In this document: one piece after another, positions 10,669-21,451 of the stretch
Numbering within the stretch: the stretch's first letter is position 1
Layout: each line of letters starts with the position of its first letter
Origin: Thelonectria olida
Lineage: Eukaryota > Ascomycota > Sordariomycetes > Hypocreales > Nectriaceae
NCBI GenBank assembly: GCA_020736575.1
Contig: JAGPYM010000008.1
Coordinates: 1,720,001 to 1,784,000, forward strand
Length of the DNA stretch: 64,000 bases
Direction of reading: 5' to 3'
Notes under the pieces: model-generated
What the model saw: the letters and a program-made list of their open reading frames with translations, nothing else
Database searches by the model: none
Told to the model about the DNA's origin: nothing
Translations under genes and position numbers: made by a program

Positions 10669-12563
10669 ATGGACCAATATCTCCTCGATAATGCGCAAGC
10701 CTACGCCAAGCTTGTGCAGGCCTTTGTGCCAAAGCCCGCCAAGACTAAGCCTGCCGCTGATACAGCTGAGAACCCCGATATTGTGATTGCCACCCGGCTG
10801 AGACCAATGTTGGAAGAAGAGACGGTTGCTGGCTTGGTAACGGGTGTGTTTCCCAGAAGTGCAGCAACAGGTGTTGTTGACCTACACGAAATGCGGAAGA
10901 CTGTAAGATGGGGTCCAGGACTCAATGTAAGTGAACATCTGCTTGACTGAACTACTGCGCCGTTTTCTAACTCAAAGAACGCAGTCATCAAGCTATACTG
11001 TAGACAGAACGTATGGTTCAGATGACTCGACTGAAACTATTTACCGCGATCTTGTCCAACCCCTTGTCCCCTGGGCATGGGCCGGCGGTGTAAGCACCAT
11101 ATTTGCCTATGGTCAAACCGGCTCGGGAAAGACCTTCACTGTCAGTGGCCTGGAATGCCTCGTCACCGAGACCTTGTTCTCCTCGGATCTAGATGGTGAC
11201 CGCCAGGTCTTCGTGTCCATTATCGAGTTGGCTGGCAATTCAGCCTTTGATCTACTCAACGCTCGGAAGCCTGTCTCGATCCTGGAAGACTCCTTTGGTT
11301 CAACCCATCTGGCCGGGGCATCAGAGTATCACGTCACTGATCCCGGAACACTACTCAAGCACATCAACAACGCTGCATCTTTCCGACGCACGGCATCAAC
11401 ACAGAAGAACGATGCCTCTTCTCGTTCGCATGCCATTTGCAAGATCCGGCTCGAAAACCCAGCGCTACCACAGTCCGACGATGGACTTCTTTACCTCATT
11501 GATCTTGCTGGATCTGAAGCGGCTCGTGATCGAACTACCCACTCTGCTGAACGGATGAAGGAGGCTCGCGAAATCAACGCCAGTCTCTCCGTCCTCAAAG
11601 ATTGCGTCCGGGGCCGAGCGAATCTGGAAGTAACTGGCGCAGGGCCAAAAAAGAAAGCCTATGTTCCGTTTAGGCAGAGTGCCTTGACCAAAGTCCTCAA
11701 GCACGTCTTTGACCCTGCTGCTGAACGCAGCTGCAAGACAGTTGTCGTGGCCTGCGTCAACCCGAGCTTCGCCGATGTCGGTGCTAGCAAGAATACCTTG
11801 AGGTACGCAGAGATGCTCAGAGTTCCAGTGCCAAAAGCAGCAGCTCCAAAGTATGACGCTTCGAAGCCAAGCACCTGGTCTAACTCGCAGCTCCGAGAAT
11901 GGATTAGCACGAACGTAGGTTGCACACCAACAATCTCCTGTATCAACAACTAACTCTCCTCAGTCCGGTTCTCCCGAGGTTTCCGCCCAGATAGTCGCGC
12001 CGCATGAGACTGGTAAACAGTTGCTCCGTCTTCCTGTGCCCGAGTTCCTCATGCGCTGCCTCAAGACACCAGGTGTGACGCAGGAGCAAGCCACTGCTTT
12101 CCAGGCCAAGTTCTGGAGGCTTCACGTCGATTCGTCCGGCTCGGGCAGTACTAAACCTAGCACAACGTCGAAATCCAATACCACGGCTTCCCAAGTCAGT
12201 GCAGAAGAAGAGCACAAGGGTCTCTCAAGCCATGATGCGAGGCCCGACGCGGCGAATATCCCATTTAAAGAACGCATCCGGCCTGGGATGATTGTGAGCT
12301 GGAATCCACCCGACGATACTCCAGGACACTACCGTCTCCCCGGCCGGAACCTAGTGATGGTTATGGCTCCTGAAAGAAGTTCTGACCAGGACCAGTCTGG
12401 CGATGGGGTCACGTATCGATGCTCTGTAGTTGTCCCTGCCGTGATGCCGGGGGCATTTGAGGTATATTTGTGGCAGCAAGTATTGGTTCCTACCAGCACG
12501 ATAGAGGCCGAGGTTCTATTGGAGTACGATGTTGCTACAAGGTATTACTACGAGACGGTGTGA
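10669..12563 (+). CDS. Kinesin-13-like motor protein
   Basis: Exons 10669-10926, 10985-11914 and 11964-12563 encode 595 aa. The introns (58 and 49 bp) carry CTAAC branches and keep the frame. The motor domain shows the P-loop GQTGSGKT (129-136), switch I NDASSRSH (228-235) and switch II DLAGSE (259-264). The short pre-motor segment reads DIVIATRLRPML. After the motor, exon 2 ends in WSNSQLREWISTN and exon 3 continues with a SAM-like helical segment. The last ~130 residues, from RPGMIVSWNPPDD to a tail ending RYYYETV, are the conserved C-terminal domain I associate with fungal kinesin-13-like proteins. Closest class by memory is KIF2/KIF24 (kinesin-13), which act at microtubule ends. Depolymerase activity is not demonstrated here. 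No long coiled-coil stalk is present. Confidence 0.85.
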
Positions 12564-12655
12564 GGGCAGCTACAAGGGTTTGTATAATTCGGATAATAAC
12601 CGAGCTACTACCTCGGTTTCTTGTTGCAGTTATTAGAAATGTATTATTACTCTAA

Positions 12656-13697
12656 TTACCTCCCATCTCCAGGCTCAGCATGTGGCTCCCTCACCATGGT
12701 AAAAAGCTTGATAGCATCACCATCGTCGTCACAAATCATTTCCTTCACAAACTTGAATCCCCACCGCCCATATATTGCCATGTTGGGAACATCGCGACTC
12801 GACTCCAAGTAGCACCTCATGTTTTCGGCATCGGCCTGGTCTGTAACAGCCTTCATCATCTTGGCACCGACGCCCTTGCCCTGGGCGTCGGGGAGAACGA
12901 CCATTATGTTGAGGAAATAATATCCTCGTGGGTCAGTCCAGATGTCGGATTGCGCTTTTGCTTGAGCATCTTTCCAGATGTAGTACCGCTATAGAAGATA
13001 ACATGTTAGCATTACAATAATGAACCCACGTTTCACAACCCCAGGGTATCAATTCTTCTCCTCCTAGAAACCGAGTTCGCGGCAGGGGCATGGACATGTT
13101 ATGTTACCTTGACATTCAATCCTCCACGTCCGTAGTAAAGATTCATAGCCACTTGGCTCAAATAAAGGCGCCAGCCTTCAAGCCAGTCATTCCAGGTGGG
13201 AGGCAAATCGGCCGGCTGAGGTCTCATCCACATGGCCACACCTAGCACCTTGTCACTGCCCTCTTCCCTGGCGACATGGAAAATGCCGTTTCGCATCCCC
13301 CATCGCATTCGAATGCCGAGAGAGACTGAATTTCGCTGCGAGTTGAACTTGTTACGTTGCAATGTCAGTTCGACGTAATGTCTCGGTCTGCAACGGGAGA
13401 ATCGGCATAAACAGACACGGAGGAGTTCAGGAAGTTTGGACTGTAACTGACTTTGCTATGGTCATAAACCCATTCATTGTATGGATCCTTAGCGAATGCG
13501 TCCCTAAGCGCGCAAGATTATCAGCATACGAAGAAGGAGTAAATGAAAGGAGCAGTGCGAAAAGACATCACTGGTTCTACAATACATCATAGGAGCATAA
13601 CGTATGCACGGAACCAAGAAATTGTAGTCACTTACTGGACGGCTTTCACGGCCCCGGGAATGTCAGATTCCTTAAGATCGGTAACATGGATTGCCAT
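12656..13697 (-). CDS. GNAT-family N-acetyltransferase
   Basis: Four exons on the minus strand, 13636-13697, 13452-13503, 13108-13347 and 12656-12988, give 228 aa. Exon 3 uses an AACAAG acceptor that yields the family sequence DPYNEWVYDHSK followed by FNSQRNSVSLG. The start MAIHVTDLKESD is the standard N-terminus of fungal GNATs of this type. The acetyl-CoA binding motif A is QGKGVGAKMMKAV, preceded by the β4 strand YYFLNIMVVLPD. Motif B is YGRWGFKFVKEM. It transfers an acetyl group from acetyl-CoA to an unknown amine. Its 3' end converges on the kinesin gene with 92 bp between stop codons. The DUF4246 gene lies upstream on the same strand. Confidence 0.87.
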
Positions 13698-14005
13698 ACT
13701 TTCGGCAAGTAGAAGGATTTAAGCGATAGGATTGGATAGAAGTGCGGCGGGAATGTCGAATGAACAGTCAGAAAGGCAGCAACATGCCGGAGTCAATAAA
13801 CAGGCAGTGGTGGTGATGAGCGGGGGCTTGAGATCTTCGCAAAAACTTGCCCAATGTGGTAGGTCAAAACGAGTCAAGATAACAGTCAAATGTAGCGGCA
13901 TCCACTCTGATTCTAATCTTCCTTCTACTGCAAGGAGTGAAAAGGCCATACCTCGCCCGCCTTCAAAAACCACCACCACGCGAGGCACGGGTCATAGGGG
14001 CCAAT
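13698..14005. other. Intergenic between GNAT start and DUF4246 stop
   Basis: This is promoter-sized spacing between two minus-strand genes. No gene was recognised. Confidence 0.5.
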
Positions 14006-16221
14006 CTAGTGCTCACAGAAGCTATATGTGACCCCCTCCCAGCCCTCTGCCACCCCGTCCTGAACAGCAGTCCGGACATCCATCAACTTCAGCCGATGCT
14101 CCTTGGCCTCTTCCCAGCTCATTGGCATTTCATTTCCATTTGCAAACTCCTCCTGGACCATGGCAAGGATCTCGGCTGGCAGTGGTCGCCCGCCCTTAAC
14201 GGCAGCTTCCAACCCAGGGTGGTTTCGAACCTTTGAGAGAAGCAGTTCCGCAATCGCCGGTGGCACTTTTTCGGCGTTTGATTCATCAAGGTTTCCAAAA
14301 GCGCGCTCAAGCCACCAGCTTTGCTGCTGAGGAGGAACGTTGGCCGTGCTGATGATGCGGGTTTGTGGATCAACCAACCAGAGGGCAATGAAGCGTCGGT
14401 GGCCTGGCTTCGTCTTATCCTTGAGCTCGAAGGGCGATACTCGGTGGTGGAAGACGTTGGGAAAGGCAAGTAGCCTCCCTTCCCTTGTCTCGACGCTGCC
14501 GTAGTTCTGAAGACAGGCGTCCCCATTGCCAGCCCCAAGCGAACAGCCATACACGTGTTCCATCCAGGTATAGGAATCTTGGCCCACGTGCCAGTCCGAT
14601 TGCTCGTCCCTGGTCTGCATGCGAAAGGCAAGATGGCTCGGCGTAACATTCTCCGAGTCGACATAGTACAGGGCCGTGCCGACAATGTGTTCGTTCATTT
14701 GCCCCTCGACGTGCCAGCCGCCAGCTGGGAACGACGGCTTGTCCGGGGTGAGCTCGATTGAAGCCATCTTTACAATAACCTGGAGGTCGTCGAAGCGCTC
14801 CTGGAAACGGAATTCAGGCTCAACCCCATACTTCCAGGCTTTGAAATCAGGGGCTTCAGGTTGAACGGCTTGTCGCGTCATCTTCCAGTGAACTATCCGG
14901 CGAGTGCCAGAGTACGTGTGTCCGTCGCTGTCCTCGGCTTCTGTTTCCCACTCATCATCATCACACTCGTCCCCCGAATCAGAGCCGGATACCGATGCCT
15001 CATCATCCTTGTTGGTCTCTTTCTTCGGCACCACCACATCTTCGAGCTCCGGAGTCCAATTGGCTCCGTTTTCATCGCTATTCTTGAGTTAGCTATGTAC
15101 ATATGACTCATGCCAAGATTGAGCTTACTCGGGGTCGGCTGGTCGACAGAATCGAGGCTCCATTCTTCCACCTGATTTCGCACCATTGCGTCGATGAAAC
15201 TCAGTAATACATTGATCCCAGGCAGGGAGAGCCCTCTCAATCAATTTTTCGATGGTCCTGTAGATATCTCGGTGCTTGACGGGGTGGAGGTTATTGATAT
15301 AGCTGGTGAATTTGGCGCTCCCGTCTTTCTCGATCTTGACGTTGGAGGGCAGCCACTGATACTCGGTGGACCAAAAAGTAGGGTCGACACTTATTGAGCT
15401 GAATGTGACGCTTCGTCCCCATCGCCGAGTCGCGTCGAGGTCTGGCGCGGGTCCAGGCACGGAGATGGCTTCGCCCTTGCCAGCCCACTTGTCAATGGCA
15501 TCCTCGACGCCGACTACCTCGTCCTTGAACACCCTGGTCCTGCCGTAAACAAGTGGGTGCATAGATGGATGAACCAGGTCTTGGACTTTCTCGTGAGTTC
15601 GGGGATGCCAGTCCGGGTTTGCTTTTTGCTCCTCTATGAGCTGAGAAAAGGCAGTCTGGAGGGCGTCATGCAGAGATTCATCCACAAAGCTGTCGGATTT
15701 CACCATCGACGCGCTAGCATCCAAGGTTGGGATCAGGCCTGACTTCTTGAAGAACTCGGCCTTCACTTGAAGCTCTTTGATGCACTGCATCGGTCAGCAT
15801 AGGTAGGTATGGACATGTGAGCATATGACATTGCACAACTGACATAGTCGAGACATCGTTTGTCCAGAATCGCAGGCAGTCTTCTAGAACTCCCATCGCC
15901 TGCTTCTTCATCGCTGTCCGGATGCAGGTCCCAGGAAAATGTGTCGTTGACAATCTCATTTCGCAGTTGACCAACCGGGATTGCCAGAGCTTCCTCAGTC
16001 CACTTTGCGGTGATAGCGTCATCAAATACTTTGAGGTGCCAGTCCGGCTTGTCGGTGAGACGATCCATAACGATCATCATGGCAACCTCCCGGATCAACA
16101 GAAGTTCAGACTTAGAACCATGACAGTTTGCATGGATTCCCATAGGAAATATGATGTTCTCTCTAGGCGTGTCCTGCGTCAGGAACCGGAGGTCCAGTCC
16201 GAGTCCAGGGTAGTCCGGCAT
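14006..16221 (-). CDS. DUF4246 protein, probable 2OG-Fe(II) oxygenase-like fold
   Basis: Exons 15844-16221, 15129-15784 and 14006-15077 on the minus strand give 701 aa. The first intron joins CLDY to CIKEL and the second joins CRPAD to DENGANWTPE, both in frame. The N-terminus MPDYPGLGLDLRFL is typical of DUF4246. A low-complexity acidic segment at ~365-400 interrupts the middle. Near residue 467 is GGWHVEGQMNEH, and near 555 is FPNVFHHRVSPFE followed by GHRRFIALWLVDP. These fit an H-x-E..H iron facial triad with a downstream Arg for 2-oxoglutarate. That assignment is inference from motif pattern; the family has no established substrate. Length and motif order fit a full-length, intact member. 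Confidence 0.85.
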
Positions 16222-16868
16222 TGTGAAGGAGGAGGGGGACAAATGTAGTGAGTTCTATAATTGACTGATGACTGTATGTATTCGGCGCTTCTGACGGACG
16301 AACTGCGACCTTATATATACTTAATCGGTGAGGGTCGGAAGGAGTTAAACGAGCCGTCGTGAATGACGAGGGACAGGTTAGGCCAGGCACCCGACGCGCT
16401 AGCCAAGCCAACGTGCATGAGTGAATTTCTTGTCGGGGATTACTCAATTGAGTCTTAGTGAGGCTTGCGCTATCACGAGAAACATGTCGACCTCGCCCAA
16501 CAAGAGAATTACAACCATTATCTGAGAATAGTTAGCAGAGCGCTCCTGTAGTTCCAAGAAGAGCTTATCTGCTATAAGGCGGGACCGTATAGTTCTTTGC
16601 TATCAATGTATTTGTAGTCTATTGAAACATATTACAAATATCTCACCTTCGACCTAATTGTAAGTTGACAGATTGAAACCGTAAGCGCAAGATGGATGAA
16701 AGCCTCATGGGCAAGCCGCTGGCGGGAATGCTATATTAATTCTAGTGTCTGTATATAAGATTTATCAGCTTATATGTCATGAGAAGATATTATTACCAGC
16801 TCCTTCCTGGGGTTGCAAACCACGAGTTAAGGTACTAAAAAAAAATTTACAGAATTTGTTTCAAGCAA
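16222..16868. other. Intergenic between DUF4246 promoter and tRNA
   Basis: A TATATATA stretch at ~16313 may serve the DUF4246 gene about 90 bp downstream. The remainder is moderately AT-rich with no recognised gene. A nine-base A run at 16837-16845 is the likely Pol III terminator of the tRNA (T9 on its strand). Confidence 0.45.
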
Positions 16869-16996
16869 CGCTCGATCTGGGGGTCGAACCCAGAGCCTTG
16901 AGGTATAAAGCAGGGTCATTCCAAGGAAGTTTCAAGTTAAAACTTTTCTAGAAGGTTACTAAAAGCCTCACGCTCTGCCAATTGAGCTAATCGAGC
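16869..16996 (-). tRNA. tRNA-Lys(TTT), intron-containing
   Basis: On the minus strand a full cloverleaf can be drawn. The 7-bp acceptor stem GCTCGAT/ATCGAGC is perfect and the discriminator is G. The D arm is GCTC/GAGC, the anticodon stem TGAGG/CCTCA with loop CTTTTA plus one base, a five-base variable loop follows, and the T arm is CTGGG TTCGACC CCCAG. A 55-nt intron sits directly 3' of A37, the canonical nuclear tRNA intron position, leaving exactly 73 nt mature. Internal A box (TAGCTCAATTGG) and B box (GGTTCGACCCC) are intact, and T9 lies 23 nt past the 3' end. Anticodon TTT gives lysine. Confidence 0.9.
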
Positions 16997-17221
16997 TCCT
17001 TTTTTGAATCCTGCCACGTCTTAAAACATTATATATAGGCCAGCTAAATCTATATACTATTAATTCTTGCCCGAGCTTAACTAGTGGACTTTAAAGTTGA
17101 CTGCTCTAGATATAATACATAATATCTACTAGCTATAAATAATAAGTTTTAACTTATATATTCCTTTTATACTTGGGTAATCCGTTTAGTAAACACTGCT
17201 TTTCTCCAACTCAAACATGGT
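16997..17221. other. AT-rich spacer
   Basis: An AT-rich stretch (about 17020-17170) with TATA/TAATA runs resembles RIP-type sequence and may be a short repeat relic. No gene is seen. Confidence 0.35.
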
Positions 17222-17827
17222 CGGAGCATATGTCACCGATTTTTAAGCATGTCTCTTGCCTTATCGATCGGGTTGCTGCTAGGACAGCTTGGGCGCCAAC
17301 TGGGGCTTATGGCCTGAACTGGAACACCCAATCCTTCGCAAGCTTGGCGTGGATTAACAATAGACTTCAAAGTGTGGCAACAGCCGAAAAGATGTTTATT
17401 TACTGAACCTGATGCGTTGTTAGGTTTAACTAGTGGAATGTGTCTGTTCGCTCGTGAGCTTGTTATAATTCCAGGGAAAACTGATCGAGTTGCCGTTTTT
17501 TAGAGTGGCCGGACCATTTATGTCATGGCTGAACTGCGCAAGAAGGGAAACGAGCACCTTGTCTATCTTTTCCGATACTGCCGCTTTCCACCTCACATTG
17601 GCAAAAACCAAGAGCTTGAGAGACTCCGCAGGGCGCTCGCTATCAACATTGAGTGGCTTGATGCGGAGCAATGGAAGCATTGCTAACTGGAGCGAAGCAA
17701 GATTTGGAATCCCATCAGTAAGTCTAACCTTGTTCCTCAGTATTATCGTCGAGGTCTTCTCATTCTTTGTGACGTTGAGCAGATCGACTACTTGGACCGC
17801 CCTGATTGGATTCTCTTGGTACTGTAA
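17222..17827 (+). pseudogene. Decayed open frame with three in-frame stops, family unrecognised
   Basis: One plus-strand frame runs for about 200 codons with only three stops (a TGA near 17315, a TAG near 17501 and a TAA at 17684-17686). It carries protein-like runs such as IYVMAELRKKGNEHLVYLF, ALAINIEWLDAEQW and GLLILCDVEQIDYLDRPDW. The TAA could derive from CAA by a RIP-type C-to-T change. No start, splice pattern or family could be fixed. A chance frame remains possible, since other frames here are also partly open. Confidence 0.25.
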
Positions 17828-18368
17828 TCAGGCGACAACGGTAAACCATGTCGTTTATGAAAAGAGACTACAAGAACACCATCGTGCAGTTGACGAGGGA
17901 TCTTGAACCAGACCCGAGTTCTTTTTCATCTTTCGCGAACCCATCAGAACCAATAGCTCGGCATGCCATCGAGGTTGGGAGCTTTCTGGTGCGTATCGTC
18001 TGGTCTTTGGGAATAACATGCATCACGTGTGGTTCCTAACATCTTTCACTCGGGGGGCCACACTATTACTCCATTTTTTAAGATAATGGAATAGCAAGGT
18101 TACGGAAAGGAGTTATGGGTAATGTTATGTATATTGTAGATGTCAGCTTTTGGGCAGCCTCTCCGTTGTCGTTCGAAAAAACACACAACAGGGGTTGTTT
18201 CTATGGGGTTCACGGTTGTCAAGCGTGAAAAGCTGCACTGATATAAGAAACAAATCTCACTCACGGACAGGATCTGCTCTTCGTGTTGACCAGCCACTCT
18301 TCACCTCTTCTTACTTGTCACACGGCTCATTCTTTGGCCTTTCGGACTCTCATTTGCTATTTTTCCAA
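17828..18368. other. Intergenic upstream of the acyltransferase
   Basis: The acyltransferase frame is open upstream to 18150, but that segment reads like leader sequence. It presumably contains the promoter. Nothing else was recognised. Confidence 0.45.
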
Positions 18369-19874
18369 ATGAATGCTTCTCAGAAACCGCACTCCAGCCG
18401 CTATGCGTGGCTCACACAACCAGATGGTGTGGTGTGTCGCTTTATTGACGAAGCAGAACGATTCTACGCTTCATTCTGCAGATCGCCCCACGATCCAACT
18501 ATTGCGTCTTTTCCAGTCACCGGCTATGCCTCATTCACCGTCTTAGATGCCACTGGCAGCGATGTTGAAAGAGCGCTGCGATCCGCTTGGACCGCGCTTC
18601 GGCAGGAGAATCCATCGCTCAGCTCTTGGATTCAATTCAATTCGCAGCGCGCAGCTTGGCAAAAAATGAATATCTGTTTTGATCCGTCCAAAGACAACTC
18701 CACGGAAGAGAATTGGCTTTCTCAAACCTTCAAGACGGTGGTCTCGGAAGCGGGTGACGACTGGCTGAGCCATGATCCGCCGGTGGGCAAGCTGCCGACT
18801 CTCTTCTTGGTCCAACCCTCGACTCAAGACAACCGGAATAGTTGGAACGGCGCAGTATATCTGAGATCTCCCCATGATGTGGTTGACGGTGTCGGCGTCT
18901 TGCATCTTCTCAATCGCCTGTTCGAACACGCGAGGGAGAGTCATTCTGGCATTGCCACCACTCCAAACCCCGCCAACGACGAGATCAACCGCCTGTCGCT
19001 GCCTCTCGACGCTATCACCGGAATCCTGGAACATGCCACTGAGCAGCAGAAAAGTCGCTTCCAGGACCTTTTGGCCCAAAATGCCACCATCCAGACTGAG
19101 AAGCCATTGATTGGTCTTCCTGTTAGAGACATTACATGCAGTCAGCCAAGAAACATCCAACGGGCGACAATCAGTCTTTCGGAAGACATGTCAAGACATC
19201 TCTTAAAGCAATGTAAACGCCACAATGTTACCATCACGCACGTAATGAGCGCTGCTGTGGTCATGGCCCTCCGAGACTTGCAGCCTCTCGATCTGGAGAC
19301 GTCTTCTGTGCGGTATTCGAACCAAGCCTTGATCAGTCTTCGACACCTTTGCAAGCCACCATTCGGTTCATTTGCGATGGGGAATTACCACATGATCGCA
19401 CCCGAAGCCATGGCAATTGATGTCACTTCTTCTCACTCTAAACCGCCGCAGCAAACTCCTGCATCAGAACTACTTTCTACTGCACACCAGTTTCGCCATT
19501 ATTATACAAGTGTCCGAACAGGCTTGAATGAGTCACCTCATGATTATCTGGCCTTTGCGCGCATGACTTGGGATCTGTTCACGCCGAAAGAGTCATCTGT
19601 GCCGCCACCGCCGCTTAAAACTGCCGCTGTCGCCATTTCATCGCTAGGAGACCTTTCTACAATTTTGAAGGGAAACTATGGATCTTTCGAACTTACAGAT
19701 GCGTGGGTTGCCGGCGAGCCGTTGGGAACAGGTGTAAGTACCTTCTTGCAAACCTGGTCGGGCGTCATGAGCATCTCTATGCTGTTCAATTCGGCTGTCC
19801 ATGATAAGGAATACATAGAGGCATTTCAGCAGAAGATCGTGGCTTACTTGGTTGAAGGATTGGACATGGATTAA
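18369..19874 (+). CDS. BAHD/Tri3-like acyl-CoA-dependent acyltransferase
   Basis: Single exon, 501 aa from the ATG at 18369. The catalytic HxxxD motif is H169-D-V-V-D173 within LRSPHDVVDGVGVLHLLNR, the layout of the CoA-dependent acyltransferase superfamily (condensation-domain fold) that includes trichothecene 15-O-acetyltransferase-like proteins. The N-terminal half has the DVERALRSAWTALRQENPSL helix. The C-terminal half has the hydrophobic ISLRHLCKPPFGSFAMGNYH segment and a tail with TGVSTFLQTWSGVMSISMLFN. The usual DFGWG motif of plant BAHDs is not seen, as expected for the fungal branch. It probably acetylates a small hydroxylated metabolite. No polyketide synthase, terpene synthase or P450 was found nearby, so it is not visibly part of a biosynthetic cluster. 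Confidence 0.85.
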   Translation: MNASQKPHSSRYAWLTQPDGVVCRFIDEAERFYASFCRSPHDPTIASFPVTGYASFTVLDATGSDVERALRSAWTALRQENPSLSSWIQFNSQRAAWQKMNICFDPSKDNSTEENWLSQTFKTVVSEAGDDWLSHDPPVGKLPTLFLVQPSTQDNRNSWNGAVYLRSPHDVVDGVGVLHLLNRLFEHARESHSGIATTPNPANDEINRLSLPLDAITGILEHATEQQKSRFQDLLAQNATIQTEKPLIGLPVRDITCSQPRNIQRATISLSEDMSRHLLKQCKRHNVTITHVMSAAVVMALRDLQPLDLETSSVRYSNQALISLRHLCKPPFGSFAMGNYHMIAPEAMAIDVTSSHSKPPQQTPASELLSTAHQFRHYYTSVRTGLNESPHDYLAFARMTWDLFTPKESSVPPPPLKTAAVAISSLGDLSTILKGNYGSFELTDAWVAGEPLGTGVSTFLQTWSGVMSISMLFNSAVHDKEYIEAFQQKIVAYLVEGLDMD

Positions 19875-20783
19875 TCTCGAAGTTCACTGCGCAGAATATG
19901 GTTCCGTTGTTGAGACTCATCGTCATCCACAAAATACGCGATGCGGCGCCCTAGGACAGCTATCTTGGTATCTGCACACGACAGTCTTAATAAGCGAACA
20001 CATTCATCTTCGCTTGAATCTTTGCCGCCAGATGATATATGTGATATAATGACCCATGTTTCCATTAACCATGAGGCAAGGAAAATATCACCGGGCTTTA
20101 TACCGAAAGGTAACAACCATGACTGGGGCAACCGCTCGGCGTGAAATTCACGAGGACATGCCCATCTCTTGCAAGATTCCCGCCGATAAATGACACCATG
20201 ATAGCCAAGGAGTGATATTAAGTAATACATGTTACGTCCGTCCACTGACTCTGTAATGATAAATGATGAGTAACAGCAAGGCTGATGTTCATGTTGCTCT
20301 TGAGTTCCTGCAAGACCCTAACTCGGTAAAGGCTGTTCTAACCACCACTTGGGCTGACTAGAGTCACTGTGCTCTGAGCCAGTTACCAACATAGAGGACC
20401 TCAACTACCTTTCACGAAGAGTTACTCTAATAACTAATCTAGGTATATTAGTAATGGTGAATGGAAATATATTGAGTCTGCCACCAGTATTATAATATAT
20501 CCCAAGGCTATGAACACGTCACTCACAATCGTAATAGCTATTAAGTTAAATAAATGGTCGAAGAGAAATGTGCAATGGATCGGGATCTTATGCAACAAGA
20601 TAGATACCAGTCAATATAGACTACTAGACACTCTCCTCAACACCCATGGCACGCCAAAACAAACGTGATTTGAAACCACTGTACGTACATTATACCCATG
20701 TACCAAGACTCGCCAAACCAGTACTTACTACACCACCGCGCTACCTAGTACCAACGAAATCAGGCAGTTCTCTCGCGCTGCCA
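19875..20783. other. Intergenic, partly AT-rich
   Basis: Short overlapping frames occur on both strands with no coding character. A mildly AT-rich patch at ~20400-20560 is RIP-like. No gene was recognised. Confidence 0.5.
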
Positions 20784-21451
20784 TTAGCCTACTATGCTTA
20801 AAGCGAGGGGGAGAATCGAGAAACCAAGCTGTTCAACAAGGTTAGCACACTGGGCATCAGATTCTTTATCGAGTGAGGTCTCACCACTAGATATGCGCCC
20901 GGTCCAAGACTAACAGCACCGCTGGATGGCATGCTCATTGTGGCCGTTGTAGTGGCCTCACTTCCCGAGTCTCTGTCACTCGCTGCGGTGAGTGCAGTGG
21001 GCTGGCTTCCCGAGTCTCTATCGCTAGCTGTCTCGTCTTGTTCCGAATCGATCGTAGTCGTTGCTTTAATAACCGGGAGTGATGAAGGGACCTGACGCTT
21101 GTCTTTGCAGTACTCGTCGTAAATGCTCACAGCAGATGAGAAATCGGCCGTGTTGCTGCAATGGTGTATAACACATGTAGACAGCCAAGATACGGCCGAA
21201 TCTCGAAGATCGCGACGGCAATAACACGCATCTTTGGCATTACCCTCGCAGGTCACCTGAGGACAGCATTCGAGCTTGATCCCCAGCACATCTTGTGCAT
21301 TTGAGTTGTTGGGATCTCCATTCCAGAAACAGACGGTAGCACATGAACGCTGCTGCATGTATGCATCAATGGATGCAATTGTTTGCGTGGCGTCGGAAGA
21401 AGCCGATGGTAGAAAGTATGCAAGATTAATCAGCAAATACCAAACAGACAT
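20784..21451 (-). CDS. Cysteine-rich secreted, CFEM-like GPI-anchored protein
   Basis: Two exons on the minus strand, 20885-21451 and 20784-20828, give 203 aa. The N-terminus is a signal peptide (MSVWYLLINLAYFLPSASS). The ectodomain at ~30-120 has ten cysteines, including ECCPQ and ACYCRRDLRDSAVSWLSTC, which resembles CFEM domains though the canonical eight-cysteine spacing cannot be confirmed by eye. A Ser/Thr-rich stalk contains a repeated ASDRDSGS unit. Splicing a 56-bp intron (GTGAGA..TGCTAAC..AACAG) replaces a hydrophilic tail with LGFSILPLALSIVG, giving a hydrophobic C-terminus behind SSGA, as in a GPI-attachment signal. It is probably a cell-wall or plasma-membrane protein; CFEM relatives act in haem binding, adhesion or host sensing. 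Confidence 0.75.

Noticed and set aside
12680..12994. 104-codon plus-strand ORF downstream of the kinesin gene
   Set aside because: It is the complement of GNAT exon 4, which carries the conserved acetyl-CoA motif on the minus strand.
13362..13592. Plus-strand ORF opposite the GNAT gene
   Set aside because: It is an antisense shadow of GNAT exon 2 and introns, and the minus-strand exon structure explains the region completely.
16745..16951. Plus-strand ORF of 68 codons
   Set aside because: It overlaps the tRNA-Lys gene antisense and is composed of tRNA and intron sequence.
18369..20783. Secondary-metabolite cluster around the Tri3-like acyltransferase
   Set aside because: No synthase, P450 or dedicated regulator is present within ~10 kb on either side, so the gene cannot be called part of a cluster.
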